Positions 38,744 to 52,179 of a stretch of DNA of 64,000 nucleotides are shown here, piece after piece (position 1 is the first letter of the stretch; the number at the start of each line of letters is the position of its first letter). Source of the DNA: Oscheius onirici (lineage: Eukaryota > Nematoda > Chromadorea > Rhabditida > Rhabditidae). The stretch lies in NCBI GenBank assembly GCA_932521025.1, contig OW051473.1:3844001-3908000 (forward strand), in the 5' to 3' direction. Position numbers and translations under genes: made by a program. Below the pieces are notes generated by a model, which saw nothing but the letters and a program-made list of their open reading frames with translations, had not been told where the DNA came from and made no database searches.

Positions 38744-40009
38744 TCAGTCATACCCGTCACATTCGTAATCTGGATGAACAAAAGCTCGTTCTACAAAATC
38801 TAAGCACCGAAGTTTCTTTTGAAGAGGATCCACAATTGTGTCGTGAACTTCCTTTGACTTCATATCAGGCGGTAGAACTACGTGAGCTTCTACTCGGACC
38901 TGAAAACTTTTGATTTTCCTGTGTAAACAATTGTTAGAACCTTGTGACCTGCATGGTAAATGAGCAAGGTGTCAAGACAACGAATTTTCTCAGAGTGAAA
39001 AATAAGAACACGAGCAACTCTCGAGAACTCGTTGTCTGTGCATTTCACTCCAGTCAATTCGGGCATTTGTTCGATTACGACCGTGATCCAGGAATATGCA
39101 ACATAGCCACTGCAATCAATCAATTTTGCAGACATTTTTTGTCATTACTTACGAGATAAGAATAGCTGCGATTGGGTCAGCTTCAGTGAACCAATATTGC
39201 GAAAGAAGTGCCCCAAGAATAGCAACAAAATTTGTAAACACGTCATTTCGCTGGTCAATGGCCAACACCTTAAGGTTCCTTGTTATTATAAATAATAGAA
39301 AATGCTAACCAAACTGTTTGTAGTTCCTCTTTTTACGCAGAGCAACCAAAGAACTGCTTTGATGACAATTGTGCTGGCCATGATTATCATAGAAATGAGA
39401 GTAATATCTGGAGCGGAAGATTCGGATAGTATTGATGTGACGGATTGAAAGATGATAAAGAAGTTGGCCATTCCCATGACTATGCCAATGAAAATTATGC
39501 TTATTCCTTCAAGACTATCCCGTCCTCGAGGATATTTCATGAAATCTGTATGCATGATAGCATATGTTGCTGACCAGATGACCAAACCGCTGAATACTCA
39601 TTCAGCAGTTTTAAAGTTTCAAACCTGGTGATGTCCACTACGGAATCCAACAGTGTACTTATGATGGAAAGAGATGAGCCATTGGTAAGATATGTGGCTG
39701 CAGCTTTGCCCACGAGTAAAACAACGTTAAGAAAAAGAACTACTTTTGAAAGTATGTTATCTCCTTGGGTCTAAAATTAAATGACGTTGCTTCCGCTTAC
39801 AAAAAATTACCGTATCTTCGCCGCTCTCGTCAGACGGCTTACCTCTCTCAATAGCCAAATCATCTATTCTATAAGATTCTAGCAGTTCACTTTGTCTGCT
39901 GAACGTGTATTCTTATGATCAGAATGATAAAAGCCTACGCATAGTATCGTTTCAGCTTCTTGTTGTTGTGATTTTTATGGAGCAAGGGCAGGCCTTCTTC
40001 GACTCCCAT
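38744..40009 (-). CDS. Cation diffusion facilitator (Mn-type CDF transporter)
   Basis: Seven exons close to 341 residues: 39939-40009, 39811-39898, 39625-39770, 39310-39589, 39153-39268, 38941-39109 and 38744-38899. The cytosolic N-terminus (MGVEEGLPLLHKNHNNKK) and RQSELLESYRIDDL precede six spans. The metal site in TM2 reads LLDSVVD and that in TM5 AIDQRND, so both use Asp-x-x-x-Asp rather than the His-x-x-x-Asp of zinc exporters; known Mn-CDF and MTP8-11 proteins share this. YPRGRDSLEGISII follows TM2, as in nematode CDF proteins. The C-terminal domain (PELTGVKCTDNEF to the end) is the ferredoxin-like dimerisation domain. CDF proteins export divalent cations from cytosol to outside or into organelles by proton exchange. 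Mn specificity is inferred from the motif only. Confidence 0.9.
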
Positions 40010-40099
40010 AACGGCACGTCCGAGCTTGTTATCAGTCACGCACACAGTCCGTATTGTGGAATAAAAATAATGTTATCTTGTGATGAATAGCATCAATAG

Positions 40100-41570
40100 C
40101 CTTGAGATTTTGATTGACGTAGCAAACAAAACTTCGAGCCACGTCATGATCACTGATGGCAGATGGACAAGCTAACTAAACTCGTTATGTCAACCTGGGT
40201 ATATTCTCGCTTAATCCTCCTTGAAACTATTTTTCCAACTCTTTTACACGTTGAAAGCGCAGTGTCCTGAAATGACACAGCCTCAATCGCTTCGAGACCT
40301 CCGAAGTGACGTCATTTTACTGTTTCTCGCAAACTTTGAAGCTCAAAACCTTTTGTGTTTTGTATTTAATTTGTGATATTCAATTAGTAGCACCGTTAAA
40401 AAATGACGTAGCATGCACCAAACAAGTTATTACTTTGAAATTAATTTTCTCAAGATATTGAGTACAACTACGCAACAAGTACTACTGTAACTCGCTCATT
40501 TACGTATAAACTCAGAAGCTTTCAAAGAAAACTGTTCTTGTAAGAAATTTTTCAAGCTCTTGTTGAAAACTCAGCGTGCGTGTTGATCAATGCGAAATTG
40601 CTATGGTATATTTGCTGAGTCATACTCTTTTCATTCATCTCCCGTTCTGGCACTTAGAGAAAAAGCGTGGAAAAAAGGTTTATATAACTAAACAAATTGT
40701 GTGAGATCGTTTGTTGAGATTGTAATGACGACTAGCGATTGCGACGATTTTCTTTGTCCTCTGCGATTATCCGACGCAATTTTCTAAAAACTGGATTAAC
40801 TGTATACTGATAGAGGAGTTTACACAGCGCAGTAGACAGTTTGGAAGAGTAATTCCAGTGATGCTCCGCTCAAAAAACTACAGCCAGTCTGCCACAGAAG
40901 CCTACTGCACATCCAATTCGTCACATCTGAACCAGTTACACTTTTTTTTCACAACCAATGACACTGACTGTTGTAATTTATGAGATCGATTGAAAATTGG
41001 TACATATGAAAGCAGGAATTGAAGAAGAACCAGAAAATGTAGACGAATGGGTATTTGGTATGCAGAGTATACAGCATGGTACAGAAAGTGGTGAAAGAGA
41101 TGTCGTTACGCCGACGACGCGGCATGAGAGCAATAGTATCGACGGCCGAAAGTGAGAAAAGATTGCCAGTTGGAAGAAAAATAATGTCAAAATACAATTC
41201 GGTAACTATGGAGGCAGAAATAGTGCACTCCGGGTGGTGTTCTGCGCCTCCAAGCGCTGATGGTGACTCAAGGGGTGGCAGCACGACGAGAAATGATTGT
41301 GACAAAAAGAGATTGGTTCCATAAGCATGCTGTGCAAAACCCTTATTTGACTGTCTATTTGAGTCTAAAGTAAAACTTGTTAAATAGTTTTATTCAGATT
41401 CATAATTCCGGAAATTGTTACAACGCTACGGGGGGAAGCAAGTGACATCTTGAGAATAATATGCATACATTATACATTTTGATTTGAAACACATCTCCTT
41501 GTTTGAGAGAGCAATAAATTAATGGGAATGTTGGATCACAAATAAATAGACTATGGCCGTTGGTAGAAAC
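40100..41570. other. Intergenic, no supported gene
   Basis: Overlapping open frames on both strands at 40949-41324 show no domain content or splice structure. Otherwise AT-rich spacer between CDF and AP-2 alpha. Confidence 0.6.
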
Positions 41571-41580
41571 GCGGAATAAA

Positions 41581-44500
41581 TTAGAACTGGTCAACTAGAA
41601 GATCAACCAAAATCTTGGCAACCGAATCTTTGCTACTGCGGCAAGTCAGACGGAACATCTTAGCCTGCTTGTTCGGCTCCAAGCGAATCAGAGCTCCAAT
41701 CTGCTGCGCTTGGGTGTGTACAATTCCGGCACAAACAAAATTGTCGGGGTTGGGATCGACATCAATCAAGAGCTTGGCGCCAAGTCCGATAAGCTAAAAG
41801 AAATGGGTTTTAATGAAAATGTTGAAAATTTCTACCTTTTGGTCAGTCTGAGCATTATCCATTCCCTGCTTAGCAGGGAAGATTTTCTGAGATTCCTGGG
41901 CTGGCTGAGCGAGAGCCTTCCAGCGGGCAAAAAACTGTTCGGCAGACATATCAGTTGGCTCGAAAAATTTGTTCAGGAACATGGGAAGGTACAGAAGCTT
42001 GTCGAAGGCATGAGACTGGCCGGATCGATCACTACAACTGATTATACGAGAGAATATATGAACAACTTACGTATAGGTGAACTTCAGCTGTAGTATGGGG
42101 AGCTTTCCAAATTCATTAACGCAGACAAAGTTGATGAGCTGCTGTACTTGGGTACCAGCTTGAACCAGTGGATCTATTGGTTTTGCTTGAGCTTGAAGCT
42201 GAACAGCCAGAGCACCAGGGCAATGAACAACAGGCAAAAAATCAGTGAATGGATTTGATGTTTTGTTGCCGTAGAACATTCCGAGACGAGCCAGATTACC
42301 ACGTGACTCTAGCTTACAACCAATTTGCAGCACATCGTCCTCGTACAGTATTCCATTGTTTTTTCCAACAAACCTAAATTGAATCTTGATATATTTCTAA
42401 CGGCAGAAACTCACTTTGAGGGAATGGTGTTGACAAAGTTGGGAAGCTTGGTCAGATCGTTTTCATCGTTTCCAGTTGGAGGAGCCGGAGAAGTCGACTG
42501 AACTGTTGGCTGACCGAAAATGTCCACAAGTGAGCTACTGTTGGCGCTAGCAGCTCCGGCAGCACGTTCTACTTCAACAAGAGAAGTTCCAGTAGCAGAG
42601 TCTTGAGACATTACAGCTGTCGGTCGAGTCTTCTTTTCCTTCTCCGCGTTTTCCAGTTCTTCAACTTGTGGCTTACTTTTCTTCAGTTTGGCCAGCAAAC
42701 TGCTCTCCTTTTCAGCAAACGGTGGCATTTCTTCAAGGATCTAAACACCGATTAATTAAACAGTTAAAATAAATACTTACAGTAGCAAGAACATCAGAAG
42801 TTGCCACTTTGCTCATAGCCAGATACTCAACGGCTCGCTGCTGCAGTTCCGCATCCGGATTTCTCAGATTGTGATCATTGATAAATACCTTAATAGAACT
42901 TGTATTGCCTAGAAACTTGATCTTCATACCGTCTGGATAATGTGTTTGATTTCCGGGAACAGGTTACAGAACTTGACGTATGTTGTCAGAAGAAGACAAC
43001 GCGTTGCGATGCTGCACAAATGGAACTTGGAGTGCAGAAGCTCGAACTGAACTTGAGGGCTGGATCTCTGATCTCCAGCGACCAGGTTTCCAAATTCTCC
43101 AAGAATGTAGCCTCCAACTTTTACCATGTTCTCGTGGCAAGCTGGGCGCTGAAGAGCTTCAAAAACCGTCTTGGCAGCGTATCCTTGAACATCTTCGCGG
43201 TTAACCACAATCTGAAAACGACAATTAAAGCTATATGCAGACTCATAACCTGAATGACACGGTACCAAACTTCTTCCGAGACGTAGTCGCCAGCGATGCG
43301 AATGAGCTTCAGAATAACATCAACGTACCAAGTGTAGTCTGTGGCGTACTTCTCAGCGAGAATAGCCACTTTGAGGACCTTTTTAACAGTTTATAAATGT
43401 TCGTTTGAATGAGTCACCATTTCTTCTCTGATAGAATAATCCGCAGTCTCCAAATAAGCCAGCATCTCGGAGACAATCTCGTTGGCATTGGTGCGATCGC
43501 ACATTGCATACAGGAGATCAACAGCTCGTTGACGAACCGAAACGTCTCTGAAAAAGCTTTTAATAGACAAATAGCAAATAAACAAACCTCTCAGTTTTCA
43601 AGCTGTTGATAATAGTCTCCTGGTGTTTCTTGACAGCTTCATGAGAAAACTCAGATGTAGCCAGAAGACACATTGATTCAAGGGCAAGATATCTGAAGTT
43701 TCATCGTAAATTTGTATCCACATATACGATTTACCTCAGATTTGTCTCACGATGGGAGAGGAAATTGCCCAGCTGATTACAGGCTCTAACGAGAAGATTT
43801 GGCTCACTGTCCATGTGAATGATCAAAGCGATGGCTTCGAACAAAACGGCATTTTTCGCGTTGGAATGTTGGACCTGGGAACAAAATAGGTATAAAAAGC
43901 AAGAAAAATGGTTACCTTTTTCGATTTGGGAGCGTCCTGGGCCTTGTTCAGAATACCTTCTAAACATTCCATTAAACGGGCCTTGTTGGAAGGATCTTCA
44001 GGAGCTGGATAGTTTTGTAGCAGACGAAGGAGCTTCACACAAAGCCAGGGAGCCGGTACAAAGTAGTACGTGTAATCCTGGAGATCCGTGTAGGTGGAAG
44101 TCACAATTCTGCTGAGACGGGAAATGGCCAACGGTACACATCCCTTGTACTCTTCAGGCCAACGTTTAGACAGAGCTTCAATCAGAGACGCAGCCGAAGT
44201 GACAACTCCCTTTATACAAAAACTATAAAAATAAAATTAACTGTTACCATGTGGGAGTCGTTTAGAAGGTGAACAATTCGGGAAGCGTATTCCGAAGGCT
44301 GAACAACGTCAGGAGATGTACGGAACAACTTTAGAAGGCACAGGGCAGCCGACTGTTTAACAAAATCAATGGTGTCACTGAAAGGTAAATGTAAATAGCA
44401 AAAGATAGGTAATTACCCGGAAACAAGAAGCTTGGGAAGCTCCTGATTAAAGGCTTCAGCCATATCACGGCTTCCAATATTCGAGATGCATTGAAGAGCG

Positions 44501-44995
44501 AGGTTGACATGGACGGGGTTACGGCTTGAGAGATCGTTTCTGATCGCCTGGACAATCAGTTTCATCAAATCTGAGTTCTGTTCAATCAGAACAGAAATGA
44601 ATAGATATCCCTAAAGATAAAAAATTGTATAAGGCTCAAAGAATTCTTACAATCTGTTTTTCTGTATATTTGTTGGAAGAAAGAAGATTGACGGCCTCCA
44701 TATGACCAAAATCGATGTCATTTCCGAGAAGAAAAATGAAGAGCAGCTTACAAACATATTTCTTCTTCTGGTAACCGTCGAGCGTTTTGTCTCCTGAAAA
44801 AATAATATATTTAACTTCTAAGTGTGCTTGTTTTCGCTTGTTTAAAAATTGTAAAACAATACCCTTGAATTTAGAGCGAATGTTGGCCAATTCCTTGTTG
44901 ATTCTTTTCAGCTCGGCTTCTTTGGATTTACAATTACGAATGTCTGAGATGAAGACGGCCAGGCCTCGCATTCCATCTCCTTTAACGGCCGGCAT
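41581..44995 (-). CDS. apa-2: AP-2 complex subunit alpha (alpha-adaptin)
   Basis: The start is [20 protein letters not shown], the typical N-terminus, four bases after a CAG acceptor; the first exon is 44863-44995. The trunk is a HEAT/armadillo solenoid: [70 protein letters not shown], then [13 protein letters not shown] and [17 protein letters not shown] Ser/Pro-rich hinge (about 42.4-42.7 kb) includes LVDIFGQ. The ear follows, with [16 protein letters not shown] and the platform [20 protein letters not shown], and the C-terminus [13 protein letters not shown]-2 links PIP2-rich plasma membrane, cargo and clathrin in endocytosis. About 14 exons; total length near 900 residues, normal for the family. 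The NKFF and FFxRW elements of the appendage are intact. Confidence 0.96.
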
Positions 44996-45363
44996 GATCT
45001 GGAAATTGAAAAACTAGTAAAACTTTGTTAGAAGTTGAATAATATTTATGCGGAAAAGCGATGTGTAGTTTCGGAGAAGCGTATTGAACTTGCTGCGCAT
45101 TGCTTTAGAGCGCGAATATCGACTTTCTTGCGCTCAATACGCTAGTCCACCAGGTTAGACCTCGCCGATGCAACATGATAGAGAGGTCAGTTAGTCAGAG
45201 GACGCGTCCAATATTAACACAAAAATCCATATCTACATTTTATTCAATGACCTCCATTTATAGATATTTAACACGGAAACTATTCACAACATAAATTATG
45301 ACAACCGGCGTCATTTTAACCGGTAATCCAGAATGTGCGGATAAAGCGAGAACTATACAAGGT

Positions 45364-48300
45364 CTACTCAGTAGTTTCGTTTGGAGACGGAGTGCTTTCT
45401 TCTTTTCGTGTGATGCATCGACCCAGAATAAGATTATCCAAGTCTTCAGAGGGGGTAATCTCCCCGAAACCAATGTTTTTAAAGAATTGTATCTTGTCGA
45501 CTTCGGCAAATGGAATTGTAACGAACATGCCAGTACTTCCTTAAACAGTTTTTGAGAAAAGTTGTTTGTGGCTCATACCAGCCAGCGCAAGACTGACAGC
45601 TACCGCATGAATCATTCTCTTTGTTGGAACAGCATCATATGGCGTTGCACTGAATCTCACATCGAGACAAGACGGGAAGCAGTCAGTGACAAACATCGGT
45701 ACTCGAGGAAACCAGTCATTAATCTCTTCAACAATCGAAGTTATCTGAATCCCGTATGTTTTTGTATACGTTTCACCTACATTGACCCCATCTACTTTGA
45801 TATTTTGATACTTTTCCTTCATTTGATTGGTATAAGCAGGAATGGCTTTCAGTACTGCTTCAGCTTTCAGAACTGCTATCGCACTGCTCAATGCCTTAAA
45901 TTCAAATTGAAAAAGGTTGGGAAAAATATACTCTGTGTCCTTCTGGCATTGTGTCGTCTTCAGCGATAAATGCAAAGTTTTTGTCGTGGTCAGTAAAAAC
46001 GTGAACGTATCTAGAAAAACCTTTTAACCGTGGAGATTTTTTTGCTTACTTGTCAAGAAACATGGTCGTGTTTAGTTTATTTTGATCATCCGTCCTGTTA
46101 TCTTCAGCTGTCGCCAAGTGTGCGAGTCGACAAAGATTTTCATGCCCTACGGCTGTTATTGAAAAATCGACGATCGAAAGCGGCAAAGTTGATTTGTAGG
46201 TACAAAACTCATAAAGATCACCAGCTCCGCATATAGTTCTAAAACAATTTCTTGATAGCTACAACACCGACTACCTGTAAGTGTGATTGACGAATCCTCC
46301 ACTTGAGACCCACGGCTCGTCTTTAGAAAAGTTTTTCCAAAACCTATTCTGGCGATCTAAAGTTTACTTGGTGAAGAACCAAAACTACAAAACCCAAAAC
46401 CTGGTTCTTTGTGTATGTTTCCCAGCTTTAACCATCTGATAATGCCTAACAAAACGGAGACGGTTCCATGCGATTCCCAGATATAGGGTATAAGATCGGC
46501 AACGATTTGCTAGAAACAAGTTCATCGATAAAACTTTCAGAACAAACTTTGTTTGGGCAATCGCCTAAAAAGTTGAAAACTCCTTTGATATTGTCGACGT
46601 AACTGCTAACGGTGCCATACCGTGCCAGCCATTCTGTTTGAGTTGCGACTTTATCACTACAGAAACCATTTTGTGAACCAACTATTAATCCCTACTCTTC
46701 GGAAAGGCCTCTATCCGACATCAACCATGAATTTTCATAAAGCCACAAGTAGTTTTCTAGAATTTCTTCCCCACGTCGACCGTTCTCAAATGGAAGAAAG
46801 AACAGGTCAACGAATGTGGCCAGTTCATCGTATTCAATGTGTCTGAATATGAACAGAATGAAAAATGAAAATTTTTCTTACCTTCCAAATTGCTCGTCCG
46901 AGTCCATTTCATTAAATTCTTCTTTTTCCGGTTTACTGTCCAGTTTCTCTCTAGATGATTCACTAGATGAACTAGCCGTCTCCATTGGTTCAGCCAGATC
47001 CGGTTTCAAGGAATTCATCTCGGCAGCAGATTCTTCTTCATTGACTACGGCTTCGACAAGTTCTGTCAGAACTTTGGGAGAGGACATTTCTACATCAGCT
47101 AGTCTCGCATCGTTCAACAGCTCGGCAATTCTAAAAAAAACTATTTTAAATATTGTTATCCAAAAAGCTTACGATGGATAGTAGTGTCGCTGAAACTCGA
47201 CCATCCATGCTTGCACAGCTTCTCTCAAACTGCTGAGTGGATGATACAATTTTGATGGTTTTGCTGAATTTACAGCATGAATTGCGACTGGACTGACACC
47301 ACCCGCTTCAAGTATAGCATTCGAATCTAACAATAAAACTTTCACATGCGGAAACACTGACTCACCAGACACTTCCGGAGCATCGTATTCTGCATGATAC
47401 CAGTCAGCAAGTGTAGTGAATGGAACAAAGTTGGCTTCGAATTTACAATTTGGGTTAAGAAGCAATCCCGATAGTTGCTCTTTCAATTCAACGGATCGTC
47501 CTGCGAATGGTCCGAGAAAGACTCTCTTCGGGTCATAGTCATTTGCATGAAGATTGTCCCAAATCAGTGGCTTTCGTTTTATAACTTCCGCAACGCTTGA
47601 TATATGCTCTTTCGTTAAAGACTGCGAAATCACTTGAGGACCTATAATTTGGTCGAAATTATCGATTAAATTAGACTATTACCTGTCCACATTACATGAA
47701 CATCCGACATTAACCTGTTCCCTATAGTCGAAAGATACTCCGAGTCCCGTAACGTTGGTACAGCTCTCGTTTCGCAATATTCTGTCAATGAAAACCCTGT
47801 ACGAAACTTGAGTAATAAAACCTGTTGGACAGAAGAAAAACCGAGGGCATCCTAGGAATTCAAACACATCGTTGGTCACAGATACTTGCGCTGCGGCAAA
47901 TGAAGTGAACTTTTCACGATCAGCTGATTGCATTTCCGTTTCAATATCGTCAAAAAGGAGAGCAAACGACTTGCATCCGAGTTCACGAACCTAGAGAGTT
48001 GAAAACTAAAAACCTAATAGTGCTCATACCTGAGAAAACTTGTCTTGAATACGCTCGGTATCTTTGAAGTCACTGTAACGAATATCAATTCCCGGAGATA
48101 ATGCGTACACAAAATCAATCTTATTCTCCTTTGCTGCTGTAATGAGTTCCGTCAAAACATCTATGAATAATATATTGTAGCCAGTTTAAGATGAAACCAC
48201 CTGTCTCGTCCTGCGTGTATAGCTCTCTCCACTGTCCGCGATGCTTAACATCGTCCTTAGGTGCATAGAAATATGTATTGAGACCTAACTCCCGTAAGCG

Positions 48301-48504
48301 AATATATAGGTGTTTTCTCTGTTGCTTTGTCCATGGCCTGCCATAGAAACCTAAAGTTTTAAAATTGCATTAAAAGAAGTAAATAGTACCTTCAACAACA
48401 CCTGCTATAAAAACATTTGAACTTGGAGAAGCGGTTTCAGAATGTCTGGAATAAATATGTATCCGGACTATGTTATGAACTTACTCAATTTTGTCATCCG
48501 ACAT
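45364..48504 (-). CDS. oga-1: Protein O-GlcNAcase (GH84 beta-N-acetylglucosaminidase)
   Basis: The start is MSDDKIE at 48502-48504. The catalytic domain shows [43 protein letters not shown] and the catalytic double aspartate in [12 protein letters not shown], then [20 protein letters not shown] and [18 protein letters not shown] Ser/Glu-rich disordered insert lies at 46878-47117. The stalk helices read [18 protein letters not shown] and YLWLYENSW. The pseudo-acetyltransferase C-terminus includes [37 protein letters not shown] and LDNLILGR, ending at TAG 45364-45366. The enzyme removes O-GlcNAc from Ser/Thr of nuclear and cytosolic proteins. Exons between 46.0 and 46.7 kb are less certain. AP-2 alpha follows 370 bp downstream on the same strand. 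Confidence 0.94.
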
Positions 48505-48912
48505 GAGCACTATTGGCAGAATTCGTTGGCATCAACTTTTGTTCTCACAAATAATTGGGTGTCTCTAATAGAGACTGCGTCCTAGCCTCTCGCTCACAAA
48601 AAACGTCACTCTCGTCGTCTGACGCGGTTCTAGTCGTGGCACAGAACCATTGACCTTAGGTCTGATGGGGTTAATTGCTAAAGGAGAGACTGTTTCTTAT
48701 GGATGCTGTACACAGATAACGCTGAAAGGAAGTTCTACGGAGTTTAAAGTAGGAAAAATGCTGGAACATCCAAGAAGGAAAGTTTTCGAAAATAACACGC
48801 GAATGTTTATTTGCATAGATAACACGACGAGACAGAGTGATCTTGGCATATTTGGAGGAAACAACTTTCGAAAATAAGGTTTTTTGTTCGCTCGCCAACT
48901 TGTCGGTCTTCT

Positions 48913-49320
48913 TTAGCCGAGTCTCATCATGGCTCGCTTGCCCAGACGCATCATCGCCCTCTTTCCCAGCCGCATAAGGGCTCTCTTCTGCATATCTGGA
49001 TCTTCCTCCTTCTCGGAATTTTTGTACAATTCAGGCGAATTATAGTCTGAAATGGACTTTTATTAAAGTTTTTTGATACCGGACAGTGCTCTTTTACACC
49101 AACCACACTTTTCCGGTGTGCTATGTAAGACTAAATGTTAGCTACCGGAAGATTTGACTAAAAAAAAACAGAATGCTCGTATTGAACTTTTCCTTGTCTG
49201 ACACAAAAACCTCTTACCATTTCCTAACTCAAGATCTGAGAATGTGCCGTATCTGGGAAAGGCACTGAGCAAAACGGCCAGAAGGATGAAGATGCAGACG
49301 GTCCGTAGTAAACCCGACAT
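48913..49320 (-). CDS. Neuropeptide precursor with three MRLamide peptides (FLP-like)
   Basis: Two exons (49218-49320 and 48913-49046) close to 78 residues. The N-terminus is a signal peptide (MSGLLRTVCIFILLAVLLSA). An acidic spacer ends EEDPDMQ, then KR cleavage sites release ALMRLG, AMMRLG and AMMRLG; the last Gly is followed directly by the stop. After KR cleavage and Gly amidation this gives ALMRL-amide once and AMMRL-amide twice. C. elegans FLP-20 contains AMMRFamide, so these look like FLP peptides with the terminal Phe changed to Leu. The RLamide end also recalls molluscan myomodulins. A TATA-like TATAAA lies at 49351-49356 and a TTTTTCAG acceptor 11 nt before the ATG. Released peptides would act on neuronal or muscle GPCRs (inference). 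Confidence 0.88.
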
Positions 49321-52179
49321 TTGGCAAACTGAAAAACACTATTTTTCATGTTTATATGCGAATAAAGCGAGAAAGGGATGAAAATAGAATTTACGATCTG
49401 TTCTGAAGGATGTCGTCATAAAGATCAACGGAAAAGTGGAGGAATGGGTAAGATGACTGAGGAAGATCATTCAAAGGCCAATAGCTAATGCGTGGACGGA
49501 ACTAGTGCAGTGATAGTTATCACTTCCGATGCAAATTAGCCGGCCCCGGGGTGTTGTAGGTAAGGCCATGTGGGAGACGGAACGTGTGAGCGGACTTCCG
49601 TAAGACCACAGTTACGTGATAATTTTGTATGGAATAGTGTCCTTTAACAAATTCATGTTAACTGTCGACATTTCGATCTTGTCATTCAATAAACACCAGT
49701 TTTCTTATGGCTTGAAAGACAACAATTTAAATGTAGGATCAAAGTATGTCACTGCTATCAAAAGTGAGTGCACTTTTGCCCTACAAAATTGGAGATTGAA
49801 GAGCACTGTTTGTATATGAACCTACATTGAAAGGTAAAAACAACGTGGTGGTTTCAAAGGTTATGCATCATTGCGTCCTTAAACACTAAAATAAACACCT
49901 GACCAGGCCAGACCTACTTCCTGGTTTTCTAAGGCACTTCTTACTTTTTTAGGTTTATGAATGATAAAATATAAAGGCTTGAACTATGCATCCATAATTT
50001 CTCGTTTGTTGTTTGAGGATTTCCTCAAAGAATCTGTGCAACAAAACGAACAAAAGAATTTTTCGATTCATCTTTTCAAATGAACCGCGGAAAGTGATCA
50101 AAAATCAAAGAAACAGGATGCCATGGCCGCGCTTTTGCTCAGACTGGCAAAGACGAATGAAGTAGCTCGTAAGCCATACATACAGTAGTTAGTGTGATGT
50201 TGACCATCTCTCGTCCTGGCTAATTCCAAGCCAACACTCGGCAAATGCATGAATGGAAGCTCGATATCATCTTTCTTTTCCACTTTTTGAATGTTTGGAA
50301 AGGAGAGCGATAATGTTAAAAGGAAGTCGTACTCTAGAAGCTAACAGCTATCGAGGGAGCAATGTTAACAGGATTGCTACGAACGTTATAAAGCCTGGGC
50401 TGAATCATATAGGTCGAGCCACAATTCTCACCAAAAGTCGGTACGACAAAGGTTGTGTGAAGGACTAGTACCCACATAGCAACAATCTAACAACGGATGT
50501 AAAGTGTTGTATGTGATTTTGAAGGAGATTCAAGCCGTTTGCTTGACTACAAATAATGCATGGCTTGTCAGTCGCAACTGCTCAGATTTGACTCGCTCAA
50601 TGCGGTGTAGAGCTCCAATGAAATAATGAAAACAGGCCTAGTGATGCCTCCAGTCGAGGAGATGACGAGAAATTATTAGATCGTAAAATTGTCCCTCGCC
50701 TCACGATCAATGTTTATAGCCGAAGACCAGCTATTCTGGGTAACAGAAAGAGTCACAGCAAGCCGAAAGAACTTTTGGGGCCCACCAGCAAGAGCCAAGA
50801 CAAAGCAAAGGACTGGCTTTGCGAGCTCGTAAAATTTTGGTTTCTGTGGAGATCGAGCCAAACCAATTAAAAATTTGGTCTACAACAACGTCGTAATGGT
50901 CCAGACGACAAATGTGTCTCGTTTTTAGGGGTGCAAATGACGAGAACAACGGTACTTTAAGTTTGACGTGATTCGGCTAAACTTCTTGAAATGCCACGAA
51001 GAATACACTAATCTTAACGTCGAAATAGGTTTTTCCAGACAAGTGCAGTGTCAGTTTCTCCTGATGATTTCGAAAGTTATGGAGGTATGCTGGTATATTA
51101 GGACAAACTTTTCATATTTGAGCTATCTACAGATGAAGCCGGGATGAAGAGGAAATTGACAGAAGCAATCACTAAAAGCTATTTGTTGCAGGTCGACATA
51201 GCAGTCGTCAAGTTTTTCTAAACTGCTGTTTTGTTATTGGGTGTATGTGGCAACATTAGCAAGTAGCATGACGCGACATAAGAATCCGAGTGTCAGTTAG
51301 TTATGGAGTACACTTGTCGAATCTGCGCACTATGCATTGACGATGAAGTGCTTCCATCTTGTTCCAAAGAGATCTGAAACAATGAAACTATTTTTTAGTT
51401 CATAAGGTCGTTTCGAGTTTCTTCGTCGTAGTCAAAGCCGCTTCCGCAAACAGAGATGATCCTCACCACCCTCATCACAAGGTCTTTTGACATCACTGCA
51501 GTGCTTCCTTTGAAATGTGACGGTCTCATCCGAATATCGATTCTTGCGTTTTTGATCAGGTCGGTTTTGAACTGCTTTTAGAGAGTCATATATCTAATGC
51601 AAGGAATTTGAGCTGCATTGGGATAACCTACTTAATCATTGCCTCGCTCCCTTTCCAGCCTTACCTCTTTAATATCTAGCTCAGTTAGTTTTCTTTAGTG
51701 CTATTCCTCGTCTACTAGCACTTTTCGGTCTTTTCTTCTGAAAACTGCTGTCCAACTTGAGCTGCCCATTACGACTCGGAGAGGATTCAATCATAGGAAA
51801 CCCTTGGCAAGGCCTCAGCTATTTTATCGCCGTTTCTGTTCATCGTTCTGCACGCAAACTTGGACTTTTTAACTACTCACTCTGCTCTGATTTGTTGTTC
51901 GAAGCAACTTATAGACCCCTTTATATCATCTAAAAACCCAGTACTGCTTGGCACACATTTGATCATTGTGAACTGCGCCTGGGTGTGAGAAAACAGCATC
52001 TCGCTGTTCGCACGTTCTGACGTTAATCTGCTACTTCGATTTCCTGTGGGGAACAGGAAATAGACCACGGAGAAGTCGTTTTTGCTCCACTTCTCAGGCA
52101 TCAGTGTTAATGAGCTCAGGCCACCGGAAACGAAAGTCGGCCATCCTCGCAACCTCGCCATTATTTATGTGCGCGAGTT

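Noticed and set aside
40949..41324. Overlapping long open frames on both strands (118 and 89 codons)
   Set aside because: Low-complexity composition, no splice signals, no domain; both strands open in the same place points to base composition.
45298..45969. Plus-strand frames opposite OGA
   Set aside because: Antisense of the OGA pseudo-acetyltransferase exons, which show family motifs.
48650..48898. 75-codon frames on both strands next to the neuropeptide gene
   Set aside because: They lie between the OGA start and the neuropeptide stop, have no signals, and look like UTR or promoter sequence.
50098..50283. Minus frame of 61 codons with a proline/histidine-containing N-terminus
   Set aside because: No signals around it and no homology visible; probably chance.
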